A stretch of 64,000 bases of DNA, taken from assembly GCA_004353515.1 (NCBI GenBank), contig SMNZ01000004.1, positions 248,001-312,000 on the forward strand. The letters run 5' to 3'. The DNA comes from Alteromonadaceae bacterium M269. Lineage in GTDB: Bacteria > Pseudomonadota > Gammaproteobacteria > Enterobacterales > Alteromonadaceae. The notes under the pieces are model-generated. The model searched no databases, was not told the origin of the DNA, and was given only the letters and a program-made list of their open reading frames with translations. Below, piece by piece: positions 1 through 9,091 of this stretch; within the stretch, counting starts at the first letter, position 1; each line of letters begins with the position of its first letter. The position numbers and the translations under genes were made by a program.

Positions 1-1397
1 CCAAACCCCGGTTTTCACCCGATGCAAGTAAAGTGGCTTTTCTAAGAAAAGAAGGTAAAAAGTTTGACATATTAGTGGGCAACTATAGCAATGACGGGAG
101 AATTGATAATACTCAATCCGTCTACTCTTCACATTTGCCAATTGGGAACATCATATGGAACGAATACGGTGACAGCCTTTTCTTTTCAGCACTTGATGAA
201 CGCTTTATTTACTCTGTATTCGTACTGAACCTTTTGGACAATACAGTTACACGCCTTACTTTGCCTGCATCCAACAGTGGTGGGGACTATCTAATTGCGC
301 TAAGCGATGATAAAGATCATATCGCCGTTGCTAGGCTTGCAGGCAACGAAACTGAAATTATCGTTTATCGCTTAGAGGGGTTCTCTCCAACCTATTTCAG
401 TAAAGTGAACGCCATCGTAAAATCACTGAGTTGGCACGACAATGAACTTTTATATCTCAAAGGAAGTTCTATTTTCGCTTTATCTCCAGACAATGATTGG
501 GAAATGAGCTTGTACCATGAAAGCCGAGAACTTATCAGCCAGTTTCATTCAGTTGCTGGAAGGGTATTTGCGATACAAGGGGATCTCAGTAACAGCGAAA
601 TTCGTCAAGTCGCCAACCCATTAACAAGTCTTGAAGGCGATGATAAGAACTTCACTATTAGCTCGCCTCAACGCGACTTCTCAGGCATCTATTCCAAAGT
701 GAGTGACCGTATCTACTTCCTATCGCACCGAAGTGGATTGAGGCAAATTTGGCAGTGGGACAAAGCTTCTGGCTATGAACAGTTAACAAACTTAGATACT
801 TATCAACAAATAGACAATTTACAGGCTAGTAATCACAGTGAGCTGTTGGTTGGCACTATCGGCCGGCAGTTATTCATGTTGAACGCCGAATCTACGGAAA
901 TGACCTATTTATCACCAGAAAATCACTATGTGACGAGTCCAGTATGGTCTCTGGACGGTAGTTCGATTTTTTATATCAATCACTACCTGGGCGAATACGA
1001 ACTCTGGAAAGCTGATATTACCTCTGGAAATGTGGAACGAATTGATAAGAATATAACTTCCATTCAACCCTACTTAGGTAGTAACCAATTTGTAGCTCAC
1101 GACGGTAAATCCGCATTCTTCTATAACATTAATAACGGTAGTCGTTCTCCTATTCCCCACGACATTGAATTACAAATTAATATGTCGTGGCAAGTCCTCA
1201 ACAATAACTTGTACTGGACTTTATCTTCCGGTGGCGGAGCTGTGTTAAATAAACTCGATCTTAAAAATAATCGGGTAGAACAATCATCCGAACTGGTTAC
1301 TGGACTAAACCATAAATTCAACATAAAAAAGGACGAATCGAGCATTCTTTTTAACGTATCATCATCCCCTCAAACCGATATTGTAGAATTGAAATGA
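1..1397 (+). CDS. TolB-like beta-propeller protein, C-terminal part (5' truncated)
   Basis: The reading frame is open from base 3, and a propeller-type motif (PRFSPDASKVAF) spans the first possible start, so the gene begins left of the window. The visible part of about 465 residues has WD40/PD40-like blade motifs such as SPDASKVAFL near the start, HRSGLRQIW in the middle and SLDGSSIFYIN near residue 310. There is no catalytic motif. In gammaproteobacteria this type of propeller is often the periplasmic sensor half of CadC-like membrane regulators (winged helix, one membrane helix, TolB propeller). That assignment is inference, because the N-terminus is missing. A TolB/Pal-type or peptidase-associated propeller cannot be excluded. 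Confidence 0.7.
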   Translation, partial: KPRFSPDASKVAFLRKEGKKFDILVGNYSNDGRIDNTQSVYSSHLPIGNIIWNEYGDSLFFSALDERFIYSVFVLNLLDNTVTRLTLPASNSGGDYLIALSDDKDHIAVARLAGNETEIIVYRLEGFSPTYFSKVNAIVKSLSWHDNELLYLKGSSIFALSPDNDWEMSLYHESRELISQFHSVAGRVFAIQGDLSNSEIRQVANPLTSLEGDDKNFTISSPQRDFSGIYSKVSDRIYFLSHRSGLRQIWQWDKASGYEQLTNLDTYQQIDNLQASNHSELLVGTIGRQLFMLNAESTEMTYLSPENHYVTSPVWSLDGSSIFYINHYLGEYELWKADITSGNVERIDKNITSIQPYLGSNQFVAHDGKSAFFYNINNGSRSPIPHDIELQINMSWQVLNNNLYWTLSSGGGAVLNKLDLKNNRVEQSSELVTGLNHKFNIKKDESSILFNVSSSPQTDIVELK

Positions 1398-1625
1398 AGC
1401 CTGCGCGTCTTCGTTATTAGCGCTGCACACCCAACGATTATTAGGTGGCTGCCATTCCTTTAGCGCACCACCCCATACTCAGAAGAAAAGTCAGGCGAGT
1501 TAATTATTTTCGCCTCTCGTTGTTTAGTTCAATTAACTACCGATGAATAAATACATACGTCAGATTCAAAGCGCTATTGCCACATAAAATAACTGATTAA
1601 GCCATTTCATAATCTGTAGCCAAGT

Positions 1626-1853
1626 CTACTTAATTCTTTTCTTACCCCTTTTTCCATTTTTGTTGGCATCGTCATCGTTAGGCAGAATGCACTCAGGAAA
1701 TGGGTGGCATATTTCGTCATCAAACCACTTTAAAAGGTTTTGAATTGTTTCAGTTTGCTTACCCTCAACCTTATCGTTTGCGTATACAACCGAGCTTGTC
1801 ATAACAAGTCCAAGGATTAGGCTAAGGCATGTTTTTGTTTTACGTAATTTCAT
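1626..1853 (-). CDS. small secreted protein of unknown function
   Basis: A 75-residue protein with a clear signal peptide: basic MKLRKTK, a hydrophobic core, and a likely cut after VVYA. The mature part has two cysteines (ICHPFPEC) that could form a disulfide, and a very basic end (KNGKRGKKRIK). An in-frame start lies 22 codons further upstream, but ATG at 1853 fits better: GGAG sits about nine bases before it and the signal peptide then begins at once. No family recognised. It stands alone and converges on the propeller gene. Confidence 0.55.
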   Translation of the reverse strand: MKLRKTKTCLSLILGLVMTSSVVYANDKVEGKQTETIQNLLKWFDDEICHPFPECILPNDDDANKNGKRGKKRIK

Positions 1854-2270
1854 CTGAATATCTCCGCAGCAAAGTAATTTTGTTTTATATGAGCTTTCCA
1901 ACTCTTTCTTTGGAATCATCTCTCAGGACCTGTTTACCTGAGCGATGAATTAACTTTGGTGCACGGAAGGAGAAAAGTAAATGATGTACAGGTGAGGTAT
2001 TTGTGATATCGATGTTTGCAAAGGTATTCTTTATATTTCAATACCTTAATTGACCATAAAAAGTGTTAGGTATTTATTATGTCGTTGATTCAGCTGTTCG
2101 TTGTTCATTAATCGAACAGGTTAGAAGAGTTCTCAATGCTGATGACTTAAATCTATTTGATGTTAAGGAAACAAACTGAGTGAGCATTGTTAAGTAGGGG
2201 TGAGTGACTAGAGCAATGCAGAAAGTACACTGTAACGGACAGCACGCTCTAGTTGCACGAACATTATTGA
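1854..2270. other. 417-base gap with inverted repeats, no convincing gene
   Basis: This gap between the small secreted gene and the end of the SMC-like operon holds three things. A stem-loop has 8-base arms (AAGGTATT/AATACCTT, 2021-2047). A wider inverted repeat lies at 2207-2253. A 38-codon reading frame starting at GTG 2063 and ending at 2179 has protein-like composition but no ribosome-binding site. The short frame may be a gene remnant; I do not call it a gene. Confidence 0.4.
2207..2253. repeat. inverted repeat downstream of the SMC-like operon
   Basis: Perfect 8-base arms ACTAGAGC (2207-2214) and GCTCTAGT (2246-2253) flank a 31-base loop. It lies 18 bases beyond the last gene of the SMC-like operon. 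It could be a transcript-end structure or a protein site. There is no T-tract, so I do not call it an intrinsic terminator. Confidence 0.35.
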
Positions 2271-3491
2271 TTAACGAAGTCCCAATTCGACATCATGAAT
2301 AATGTAATTACCTGTATAGATAGGATCAGGTTCACCACTCGCTTCAATAGCGAAGTAACTCTGTTCCTCCAAGGTTAAACTTTGGTAGCCGCCGATAACC
2401 TGATAAATCCAAACTTCAGGATCAAAATCCAGACCTTGCTGCTGCTGATACTCAAGTGCAGTCAAGCGTTCCCCAGTGTCAATAACCTCACAGAAATAGG
2501 CTTCAACGGCTTCTTTAAGCTTATCCTCTTCAAAGGTTACAGAGGTTTGTTCAGTAACATCGATATTAGTAGCAGCTCTATCGGCAGAGTAAGCCGGTTT
2601 AACGCGGTTAAGCGCTTTGATTGTACCAACTAATTGCTGCAATTCTTGCTCATGTTCCACACGCCTAACGTCAGCAGCAGCAGGTTTAACAATAGCTTTT
2701 GCTTGATTAAACAACATAGAGACTTGCGTTAACTGGCTGTAATCTGCTGGTGCGAAGTCCGGCTTCTGTTCCATATGCAGCATAAAGCCTTTAAGCAATC
2801 GAGTACGTCCTCTAAACTCACGGAAACGCCCTAGCAAACTCAGTAGTCTAGCCTGCACAATCGAAAGCTCCTGCGTCACTTTCGAGAAGCTTTGTTGCAG
2901 TGTTACAACCAACAAGTGTCGCAACTCTCTGTTACTTCCTGCCAGTTCACTCAACTCGTCAAAACGAAACATTTCAAGCTGTTTAAGTAACTCAGACACT
3001 TGCTCCTGTGCTAACTCGTTCTCGCGAATTTTGGCATCAATAGATGATACATAACCAAATTCATTGTTGATGCGGCTAAACAGTACCCTAACGCTATTAC
3101 CTAAGGATTCAGTAACTGCGTAAACATGTTGGCTCAAGTCCGCCATATAAGTTTCAGACTCTGCATAACGTGCATGATGTAACGACTCTTTGTAGTGCTG
3201 CGTCAGCGTTTTTAAGCTCGCCAGCGAAGAGCCAATGTTGGCATCAATTTGACGGTTGCGCTCATCATGCAGATTACCTTCCAGCATTACACGCACAGCC
3301 TGCTTAAGACGCACTTCGGCGTCACCTTCAGGGCGCCATAAAATCCCAAGTTGAATGAGGCTTTCAATAACTTTAGCACTATGTCGACGCGCATCTAACG
3401 AGCCAGACAAGTAGACTTGCATAATCAAGTCCGCATGGCGACTCAACGCATTGAGAAACTTAACCCCTGCACTATGAAGATGCTGATTCAT
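2271..3491 (-). CDS. kleisin-like (MukF/MksF/JetA-type) subunit of an SMC-like complex
   Basis: This 406-residue, mostly helical protein ends a three-gene operon. It has an N-terminal region compatible with winged helices (about residues 10-60, ending LIQLGILWRPEGDAEVRL) and long helical stretches in the middle. It has no enzymatic motif. Size, position and helical make-up match the MukF/MksF/JetA family, which bridges the heads of an SMC ATPase dimer and recruits the small KITE subunit. Its ATG overlaps the TGA of the preceding gene (ATGA at 3488-3491), which indicates translational coupling. The call rests mainly on context and size rather than on a diagnostic motif. Confidence 0.6.
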   Translation of the reverse strand: MNQHLHSAGVKFLNALSRHADLIMQVYLSGSLDARRHSAKVIESLIQLGILWRPEGDAEVRLKQAVRVMLEGNLHDERNRQIDANIGSSLASLKTLTQHYKESLHHARYAESETYMADLSQHVYAVTESLGNSVRVLFSRINNEFGYVSSIDAKIRENELAQEQVSELLKQLEMFRFDELSELAGSNRELRHLLVVTLQQSFSKVTQELSIVQARLLSLLGRFREFRGRTRLLKGFMLHMEQKPDFAPADYSQLTQVSMLFNQAKAIVKPAAADVRRVEHEQELQQLVGTIKALNRVKPAYSADRAATNIDVTEQTSVTFEEDKLKEAVEAYFCEVIDTGERLTALEYQQQQGLDFDPEVWIYQVIGGYQSLTLEEQSYFAIEASGEPDPIYTGNYIIHDVELGLR

Positions 3492-4123
3492 AGCAAGCGC
3501 CCTTGCTGCACAGCATTTTCTGCTTGCTCAGACAAAGACAGCGCTTCAGTCTCGTCAATAAACTTCAGCACGTCATACAAATACTCGATTTTCCCAGTCG
3601 CGATGAAGATTTGCTTTTCAGGATTGGGCTTCAATAAGTATCCCAAATCGGTCAAACGCTTAAAGACCTGCTTTATTTGCCCATCGACCGCCACACTGGT
3701 GGAACCAAACAGACGGTATCGTGAGATTTTTTCCAACTGTTCGGCAAAAGCAGGCGTATCCTCTATTACGGACTGCAATTCATTGAGTCGAATTGCGCTA
3801 CCTTGTGTAATAGGCACATCACTTCCATTGGCTTGCTGCACCAGTACTAACCATTCGACAAGCGGTAATAGGTGACTGGATATTTCTTGAAACTGGCCTG
3901 CTAACACTTTTCTTTCGCTATTTCCGAGTGTTTGGTACGCAGCAAAGAACACATCACCTTCTGCGCAAGTTGCCAGTGTTCTATTTAATAATGTTAGGTG
4001 TGGTTCAATTTTTTCGGCATTCCCCGACGTTTTCAGAAAGCGCCAAGCCTCTTCATCACTAACCTGGCAAATGAAGGAGCCTGATAACAGTAACTCAACG
4101 ACACGACCTTGTTCTGTAATCAT
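3488..4123 (-). CDS. KITE-like (MukE/MksE/JetB-type) subunit of an SMC-like complex
   Basis: A 211-residue protein between the ATPase and the kleisin-like gene, with ATGA overlaps on both sides. It has no signal peptide or membrane segment. The C-terminal third (QIKQVFKRLTDLGYLLKP, followed by KQIFIATGKIEYLYDVL) looks like a winged helix, as in MukE, MksE and JetB, which are about this size. In those complexes two copies sit on the kleisin. The function is inferred from operon structure; I see no signature that identifies the family alone. Confidence 0.58.
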   Translation of the reverse strand: MITEQGRVVELLLSGSFICQVSDEEAWRFLKTSGNAEKIEPHLTLLNRTLATCAEGDVFFAAYQTLGNSERKVLAGQFQEISSHLLPLVEWLVLVQQANGSDVPITQGSAIRLNELQSVIEDTPAFAEQLEKISRYRLFGSTSVAVDGQIKQVFKRLTDLGYLLKPNPEKQIFIATGKIEYLYDVLKFIDETEALSLSEQAENAVQQGRLL

Positions 4124-7100
4124 GATTTATCTCCTTCTATCTCTGCTACTTTCTTCTTTTTAGGCGTTGTTTTCTTTGTAGCTGAAGGTTTCTTTGTTGT
4201 TGCGGCACCTTTCTTCGCTTTATCACTAGCGGGTTCGTTATCTGATTTATTAGCACGGTTTTTAAGACGCTCAGAGATAACACTCACCTTAGGTTGAACG
4301 ACTTGCAACTGTCTGGTGGCTTTATCAATCAAGTAACGGTTATCGAATAAGGTTAATACGTCAGATTCAGGGTTCGGGAACGCACCAACAACAGAAATGT
4401 TATTGTTCTGACAAGCGTCAAAAATCTTCTTCACGTTGCTTTGGTGCAAGGTTCCCAGCTCATCAATAGGCCAGTGGATAACAGCGTCGGCTTCACCTCG
4501 AAGCAGCCGAGTAAATGCCAGCAAGAATTTACACAGAATCAGATAAGCCATACCATGACTCGACGATTCGTTAAGCTGCCTATCCGTCCTAATGACCAAG
4601 TTGCTATTGCCTTCTTTGAGGTGCAACTCAATGTCGAGAAGCTTGCTAATACCCCCCGTTAGCGCAGCACGGCCCAGAATATCAAGCACTCTCCTGATAC
4701 TTTGTGCATATTCATCATCCGGTAATTCATTAGCACCGTTTTCCATCCACTCGTGATAGAGCTTGTTGAAAAGTGCCAATTCTGGCCAAAACTCCAGTTC
4801 ACTGATGCGCGAACGTATTTTAACTGCAGACTCGGAAACACCATCCAAGAACAACTCTTCATCAACTTCTTTACTGATTCTGCGGCTCTGAGTTGCAATA
4901 CGCTTGTCGATGTCCTCTAGGACATTGTAGAACTGAGTGAGGTCAGCCCCAAAGATGCGCCCTTGCTCACGTAAACCTTGCAGTTTCTGCGGAACAATAA
5001 CATTCAAGAGTTGTGCTAAGTGACTAACCAAACGTCTGTGGTCAATACTCTTGATACCTTGCACATTAATGGTTGCGCAATCTTCACGTGATCGTTCCCA
5101 GGTATCCGAAAGTCCAGTACCAGCTTGAGCTGCAATTAGCTTGTCGAAATGCTCGACATAGGCTTTGATGTCATTCAGTAAGTTTTCTCGGCTTTGCAAC
5201 AGTTCCTGCCCTTCCGACAATCTCTGTGCAATATTGATGGTATCTGAACCTTTTTCACCGGCGACTTCGGCTGGAGGTAAACTGACTTTTGCCAGTAAAC
5301 GCGTAACAACCTGCACTTCTCCTTGTTGTTCTTTGGCAACCTTGAGTGCAGCTTCTGTCTCGCTTTGCTTATCTTTTAACTGCTGTCTTTTTTGTTTGTA
5401 TTCAGCACTCTGCTGATTGAGATCACGCTCAGATTTTGTCACCACTTTTTTGGCGCGCGTCAGCTCCTTCTGCCATGTAACTTTGTGCCCCATAAAGATA
5501 GTTTGATACCAACGCTCATAGTCTTTCACTTTATGACGGTTAGTTTCAGTGGTTTGAATATCAGCTTTTAGTTTCTTAATCTGCTTCTGCAAGCTGCCAA
5601 TTTCATCAACGTCAACACCGCGATTTTCCATTTCGTTGGCAAGCCACTGCTCACATTGTGTTTTATCTTCCTTCGCACTCTGTTTGGCCTGTTGGATATG
5701 CAACTCAACCTGTGCGACTTGCTGCTCGCTGTCGCCAATCAATTGTTGCCAATGGAACTGATGTTCAGTCTCAGCTTCACGTTGCTGATCGCGAATTTCG
5801 TCTCGCAACTCTTCAAGCTGCGCTTGGCACTTCTTTTGTTCAACATCATTAGCGGCTAAGCGCTTTTTATTTTGTTGCTTCCGATCAGACAGAGCCTGAT
5901 TGTATTCTTGTTGGACTTGTTCTTTGTCCTGTTGAATACGCTTGCGATTGGTCTCACATGTTCGACATTCACTTTCGCTTTTTGCTTGGCTAAGCTCTTG
6001 ATTTCGAACAGTTTCACTTGCTTTCGCCAAGGCCAACTCAGCGTCATTTTGTGCTTCGAGTGACTCAGCCAAAATCGCCTGTTCCGCAGCGAGTTGTTCC
6101 TGTAACTCCTGTTCAGACTGCGCATAATCGGGCGTGTCTACCAAGGACAAATCAAGCTTCATTCCAAAGATGCTGTCCTTATCCTTCGAATCGGTACTGG
6201 CAGGTTTCAGATCTTGTCTCTTTAACAATTCAGGATGAATGACTTTACCGATTTGCTGATGCCACTCAGGGTTTTCTTTACGTAGGAACTCCAGCAAGCT
6301 GCCAGTTCCCGGATAGAGAAGTTCTTCCACCTTCTCAACTTGGCTTTGCTGTTGTTGATAATCTTTTCGCGCTTTTTCTAGCGAACGAGAGGCTTCTTCC
6401 CGATCTTGTAGCGATTGCTGATACGCTTGTTGCATAGAGCGCAAATTATCGCGAGCAGCATCTTCTAAGGTGCTAGCTTCTTTGATACTGGCATCTAACA
6501 AATCTAACTGCGTTTGTTCAAACTCGCTATACCCCGCATTCTTCAAACTGGCTTCAATAGACGCCCGCTCAACTCTTAAACCTTCCAGTTGTTCGCGATA
6601 AGTGTTTTCAACATCAGCTATCTGTTGCTGATAATCCTGTTTAATCTGTTGAAGTTGGTTTTGCTCGTCTACTCTCTGCTGGCTGAGCTTATCTTGCTCT
6701 TGTTGCTTCTGCTCTGCATAAGCGGCTAGCTGTTCGTTAAGCCTTTCCTCAAGTTCAGCAATACGCTTGTGATAAGCCGATTCGACATCTTTATGTTTGT
6801 CGGTCAGCAAGTTATAGCGGCTTTCAGCAATATCTAAGTCATTCTGCCATTGAGGAAGGTGTTGTAGGTTCTGTTGCAGCTCTTCAATATTTTGTTCTTG
6901 CCAGTGATCGAACTCATCTTCAACTTGTTGCAGATCTGACTCATATTTATCCGCATCAGCTTTGGCAGAAGAAAGCGCTTGATTCAAGTTATCACGCTGT
7001 GTTACCCAATCAGTTTCTTGCTTCTTGATGGTTAAGACTGTTTCATCGAACTCACCTTGATGCTCAACAATCGCCGCCGCTAACTTACTCAAGTCAAAGT

Positions 7101-7920
7101 TAAATTGCTGTTGAAGTTGAGCTAAGCGTTCTTCGGATTGCGTTAGCTGATGATCTGAACGTTCTAATTTCGCAAATTCCGGACGGATAGCCTCAAACTC
7201 TTTGATGAGATGGCATTCGCGTATCCAATCTTCAACACGATTGCGGCTCAGGTTCGAGCTCGGCGGCTGCACGCCGTCTTCTTCCAAGATAGCGGCGATC
7301 ATGGCTTTGATCGTTTCCATCTTGCCTTCTTTCGAATGAACAGCCTTGGCAAGCTTTTCGATATGACGAAGATGACGCCCTTGGTCGCAAAGACTAAAGA
7401 TTCGAGAATACCCTAACAGTTCACGGCTATTAGCACAGGTATTGAGTACCCCTCTATCATTCTGTAAAACCGCGCGGTATTCCTTTGTATTCAACAGGTT
7501 GGTTACCATGATATCCGAGCGCTTCAGATTTCTAGCTAACTCGTTCATTGAAACGCTGGTGTGCTCGCCCGATTTATTGCGATAGAGATAGTCGTCTAAG
7601 TCAAAAGGTTTACCGATAAAACGATAATTTACACCGTTACCATTAGAAGCCAGAACGACCTGACATAAGTCGCCTTCGTTACGTTGGAATTCATAGATAA
7701 TAAAACTCGATTCACGGGGTAAGTACCAACGTTCAAAACTGTCTCGAGTTGCAGGCACTACCCTGCTGGGATATTCACCATAGAAAACGGGAATAAGGCG
7801 TTGTAGTGTTGTTTTCCCTGATGCGTTTGTACCACAAATATTGGTATGTCCATCAAGTTTTAATTCGACGACACCAGGCAAATGGGTGTCTATAAGAACA
7901 ATGCGAGATAATCCTGGCAT
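4120..7920 (-). CDS. SMC-like ATPase (MukB/MksB/DUF3584-type), large subunit
   Basis: A 1,266-residue protein built like an SMC ATPase. The Walker A motif GTNASGKTT is at residues 30-38. Several hundred residues of Gln/Glu-rich coiled coil with a central hinge-like region follow. Near the end come a signature-like segment (ESSSHGMAYLIL) and a Walker B motif (AVIHWPIDELG, Asp near 1153). The signature segment is not the LSGGQ of classical SMCs and resembles DUF3584 and Mks-type proteins. The last 45 residues are rich in Lys/Ala/Thr and may touch DNA. I start it at ATG 7920, with AAGGA eight bases upstream, not at the in-frame start 27 codons earlier, because MPGLSRIVLID fits an SMC head N-terminus. 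It is the first gene of the operon, whereas Mks/Jet operons usually run kleisin, KITE, ATPase. Likely role: DNA loop extrusion, or exclusion of foreign DNA. Confidence 0.72.
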   Translation of the reverse strand: MPGLSRIVLIDTHLPGVVELKLDGHTNICGTNASGKTTLQRLIPVFYGEYPSRVVPATRDSFERWYLPRESSFIIYEFQRNEGDLCQVVLASNGNGVNYRFIGKPFDLDDYLYRNKSGEHTSVSMNELARNLKRSDIMVTNLLNTKEYRAVLQNDRGVLNTCANSRELLGYSRIFSLCDQGRHLRHIEKLAKAVHSKEGKMETIKAMIAAILEEDGVQPPSSNLSRNRVEDWIRECHLIKEFEAIRPEFAKLERSDHQLTQSEERLAQLQQQFNFDLSKLAAAIVEHQGEFDETVLTIKKQETDWVTQRDNLNQALSSAKADADKYESDLQQVEDEFDHWQEQNIEELQQNLQHLPQWQNDLDIAESRYNLLTDKHKDVESAYHKRIAELEERLNEQLAAYAEQKQQEQDKLSQQRVDEQNQLQQIKQDYQQQIADVENTYREQLEGLRVERASIEASLKNAGYSEFEQTQLDLLDASIKEASTLEDAARDNLRSMQQAYQQSLQDREEASRSLEKARKDYQQQQSQVEKVEELLYPGTGSLLEFLRKENPEWHQQIGKVIHPELLKRQDLKPASTDSKDKDSIFGMKLDLSLVDTPDYAQSEQELQEQLAAEQAILAESLEAQNDAELALAKASETVRNQELSQAKSESECRTCETNRKRIQQDKEQVQQEYNQALSDRKQQNKKRLAANDVEQKKCQAQLEELRDEIRDQQREAETEHQFHWQQLIGDSEQQVAQVELHIQQAKQSAKEDKTQCEQWLANEMENRGVDVDEIGSLQKQIKKLKADIQTTETNRHKVKDYERWYQTIFMGHKVTWQKELTRAKKVVTKSERDLNQQSAEYKQKRQQLKDKQSETEAALKVAKEQQGEVQVVTRLLAKVSLPPAEVAGEKGSDTINIAQRLSEGQELLQSRENLLNDIKAYVEHFDKLIAAQAGTGLSDTWERSREDCATINVQGIKSIDHRRLVSHLAQLLNVIVPQKLQGLREQGRIFGADLTQFYNVLEDIDKRIATQSRRISKEVDEELFLDGVSESAVKIRSRISELEFWPELALFNKLYHEWMENGANELPDDEYAQSIRRVLDILGRAALTGGISKLLDIELHLKEGNSNLVIRTDRQLNESSSHGMAYLILCKFLLAFTRLLRGEADAVIHWPIDELGTLHQSNVKKIFDACQNNNISVVGAFPNPESDVLTLFDNRYLIDKATRQLQVVQPKVSVISERLKNRANKSDNEPASDKAKKGAATTKKPSATKKTTPKKKKVAEIEGDKS

Positions 7921-8312
7921 AGCATTCCTTAAGTTGGGGAGATAGCTTATACCCTTCCCTCTTGAAAATGCCTGTTTAATGACTGCTCGCGTTCGCCACA
8001 ATCACTTAGCTTGTCTAAGCTCATTTGCGTCAATCGTTTGCCGCCATGCATTTCAATAAGTTTGGGTATCTAATTAGTGCGCCTGAATCTATCTCAGACG
8101 AAGCCATTCTTTGTTTTCTTATTCTTAGCTTATGACGGCGAATTTTAGCGGGTATTTATTGGCTTGAACACAACAATAGCGCATTCACTGCAAATGATAA
8201 CCATAAGATATTGTTTTACTTCATATTGAAACATTCATCATTTGCTATCTCGGTAAAATTCACTCACCATATTGCTCAAGTTAATACGCGTTTTAAGAGA
8301 TGTACGGCACCC
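7921..8312. other. divergent intergenic region upstream of the SMC-like operon
   Basis: This stretch of 392 bases separates the SMC-like operon (reverse) from the unknown gene at 8313 (forward). Promoters for both must lie here, but I find no confident -35/-10 pair. A weak inverted repeat (CTTAG/CTAAG) sits near 8006-8022. The forward reading frame extends back to a TTG at 8211 without a ribosome-binding site. Confidence 0.3.
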
Positions 8313-8942
8313 ATGGCGAAACGTTTAGGGGAAATAAATCAACTAAAAAAGAAAATCACCTTTGGCAATATCCCCAATAACTACCATGCACTTTCTACCT
8401 CTATTTCGACAGCAGAAGGTATGAGTAAGTACGGCTTTGATAATCGACTCGATACGCTCTTAAACAAAGAAAACTGGAACCTAGACTATTTAGGGGGTCA
8501 CAAAACAGCGGTTGGAGAAATTTTGTGCGAAAAAAGGCCGCGAATATCTCTCTACAAACTCTTCACACCAGAAGGCTTCGAAGTTCACTGTATTCCCTGG
8601 ATACGCAACGAAGAGTTTGACTTCGAACTCTACGGCAGGCCCGAGATGGACTTTAAGCATTGGAATCCGACGACAATGAAAGTCGTCTTTAAAATCATCC
8701 ATCTTCACACTTTCATTTATCAGTACTTTGATCACGGTGACGAAGCGGACCTCGAACTCATAAAGTACGCTCATGGCGTTGTCGAGAATTTTGTCGAAAA
8801 AACGAGCTTGTTATTCGATACCCAAAAAGTCCATGGCATCAGCGTGCGTTCATTCTTCGATTATGTTGACAAAAAGCGTCAGAGCGGCGAAGAAATCCTG
8901 CTCCCCAGAGTCTATCGAATAGATCGTAACTTAGATACGTAG
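8313..8942 (+). CDS. unknown soluble protein, about 209 residues
   Basis: I do not recognise the family. The protein is soluble, with alternating charged and aromatic residues, and no signal peptide, membrane segment or enzymatic motif. The frame extends 34 codons upstream to a TTG, but that part has no ribosome-binding site. ATG 8313 (MAKRLGEINQ), with AAGAGA about a dozen bases before it, is the better start. It is divergent from the SMC-like operon and lies between it and a WYL regulator. A link to that operon is possible but unproven. Confidence 0.55.
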   Translation: MAKRLGEINQLKKKITFGNIPNNYHALSTSISTAEGMSKYGFDNRLDTLLNKENWNLDYLGGHKTAVGEILCEKRPRISLYKLFTPEGFEVHCIPWIRNEEFDFELYGRPEMDFKHWNPTTMKVVFKIIHLHTFIYQYFDHGDEADLELIKYAHGVVENFVEKTSLLFDTQKVHGISVRSFFDYVDKKRQSGEEILLPRVYRIDRNLDT

Positions 8943-9091
8943 AACACCTGCCAAACTGTACTGACCACTTTTTATTCATTGACCCGAAGAGGAAAATAGC
9001 TATATTAATAGTATGAATAGTCTAGGTTGTATTCTTACATTGTTGTCCTAGTTAGCGACTTTGAATTTCAAAAAGGAAAAGTATCATTTCA

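Noticed and set aside
2063-2179. 38-codon frame starting at GTG
   Set aside because: Protein-like composition but no ribosome-binding site and no known match; kept only as a possible remnant.
4109-4297. 62-codon hydrophobic forward frame
   Set aside because: Antisense of the Lys/Ala/Thr-rich tail of the SMC-like ATPase; an artefact of low-complexity sequence.
2271-7920. Complete Wadjet (JetABCD) defence system
   Set aside because: No JetD/MksG-like nuclease gene is adjacent and the gene order differs, so only an SMC-like three-gene complex is claimed.
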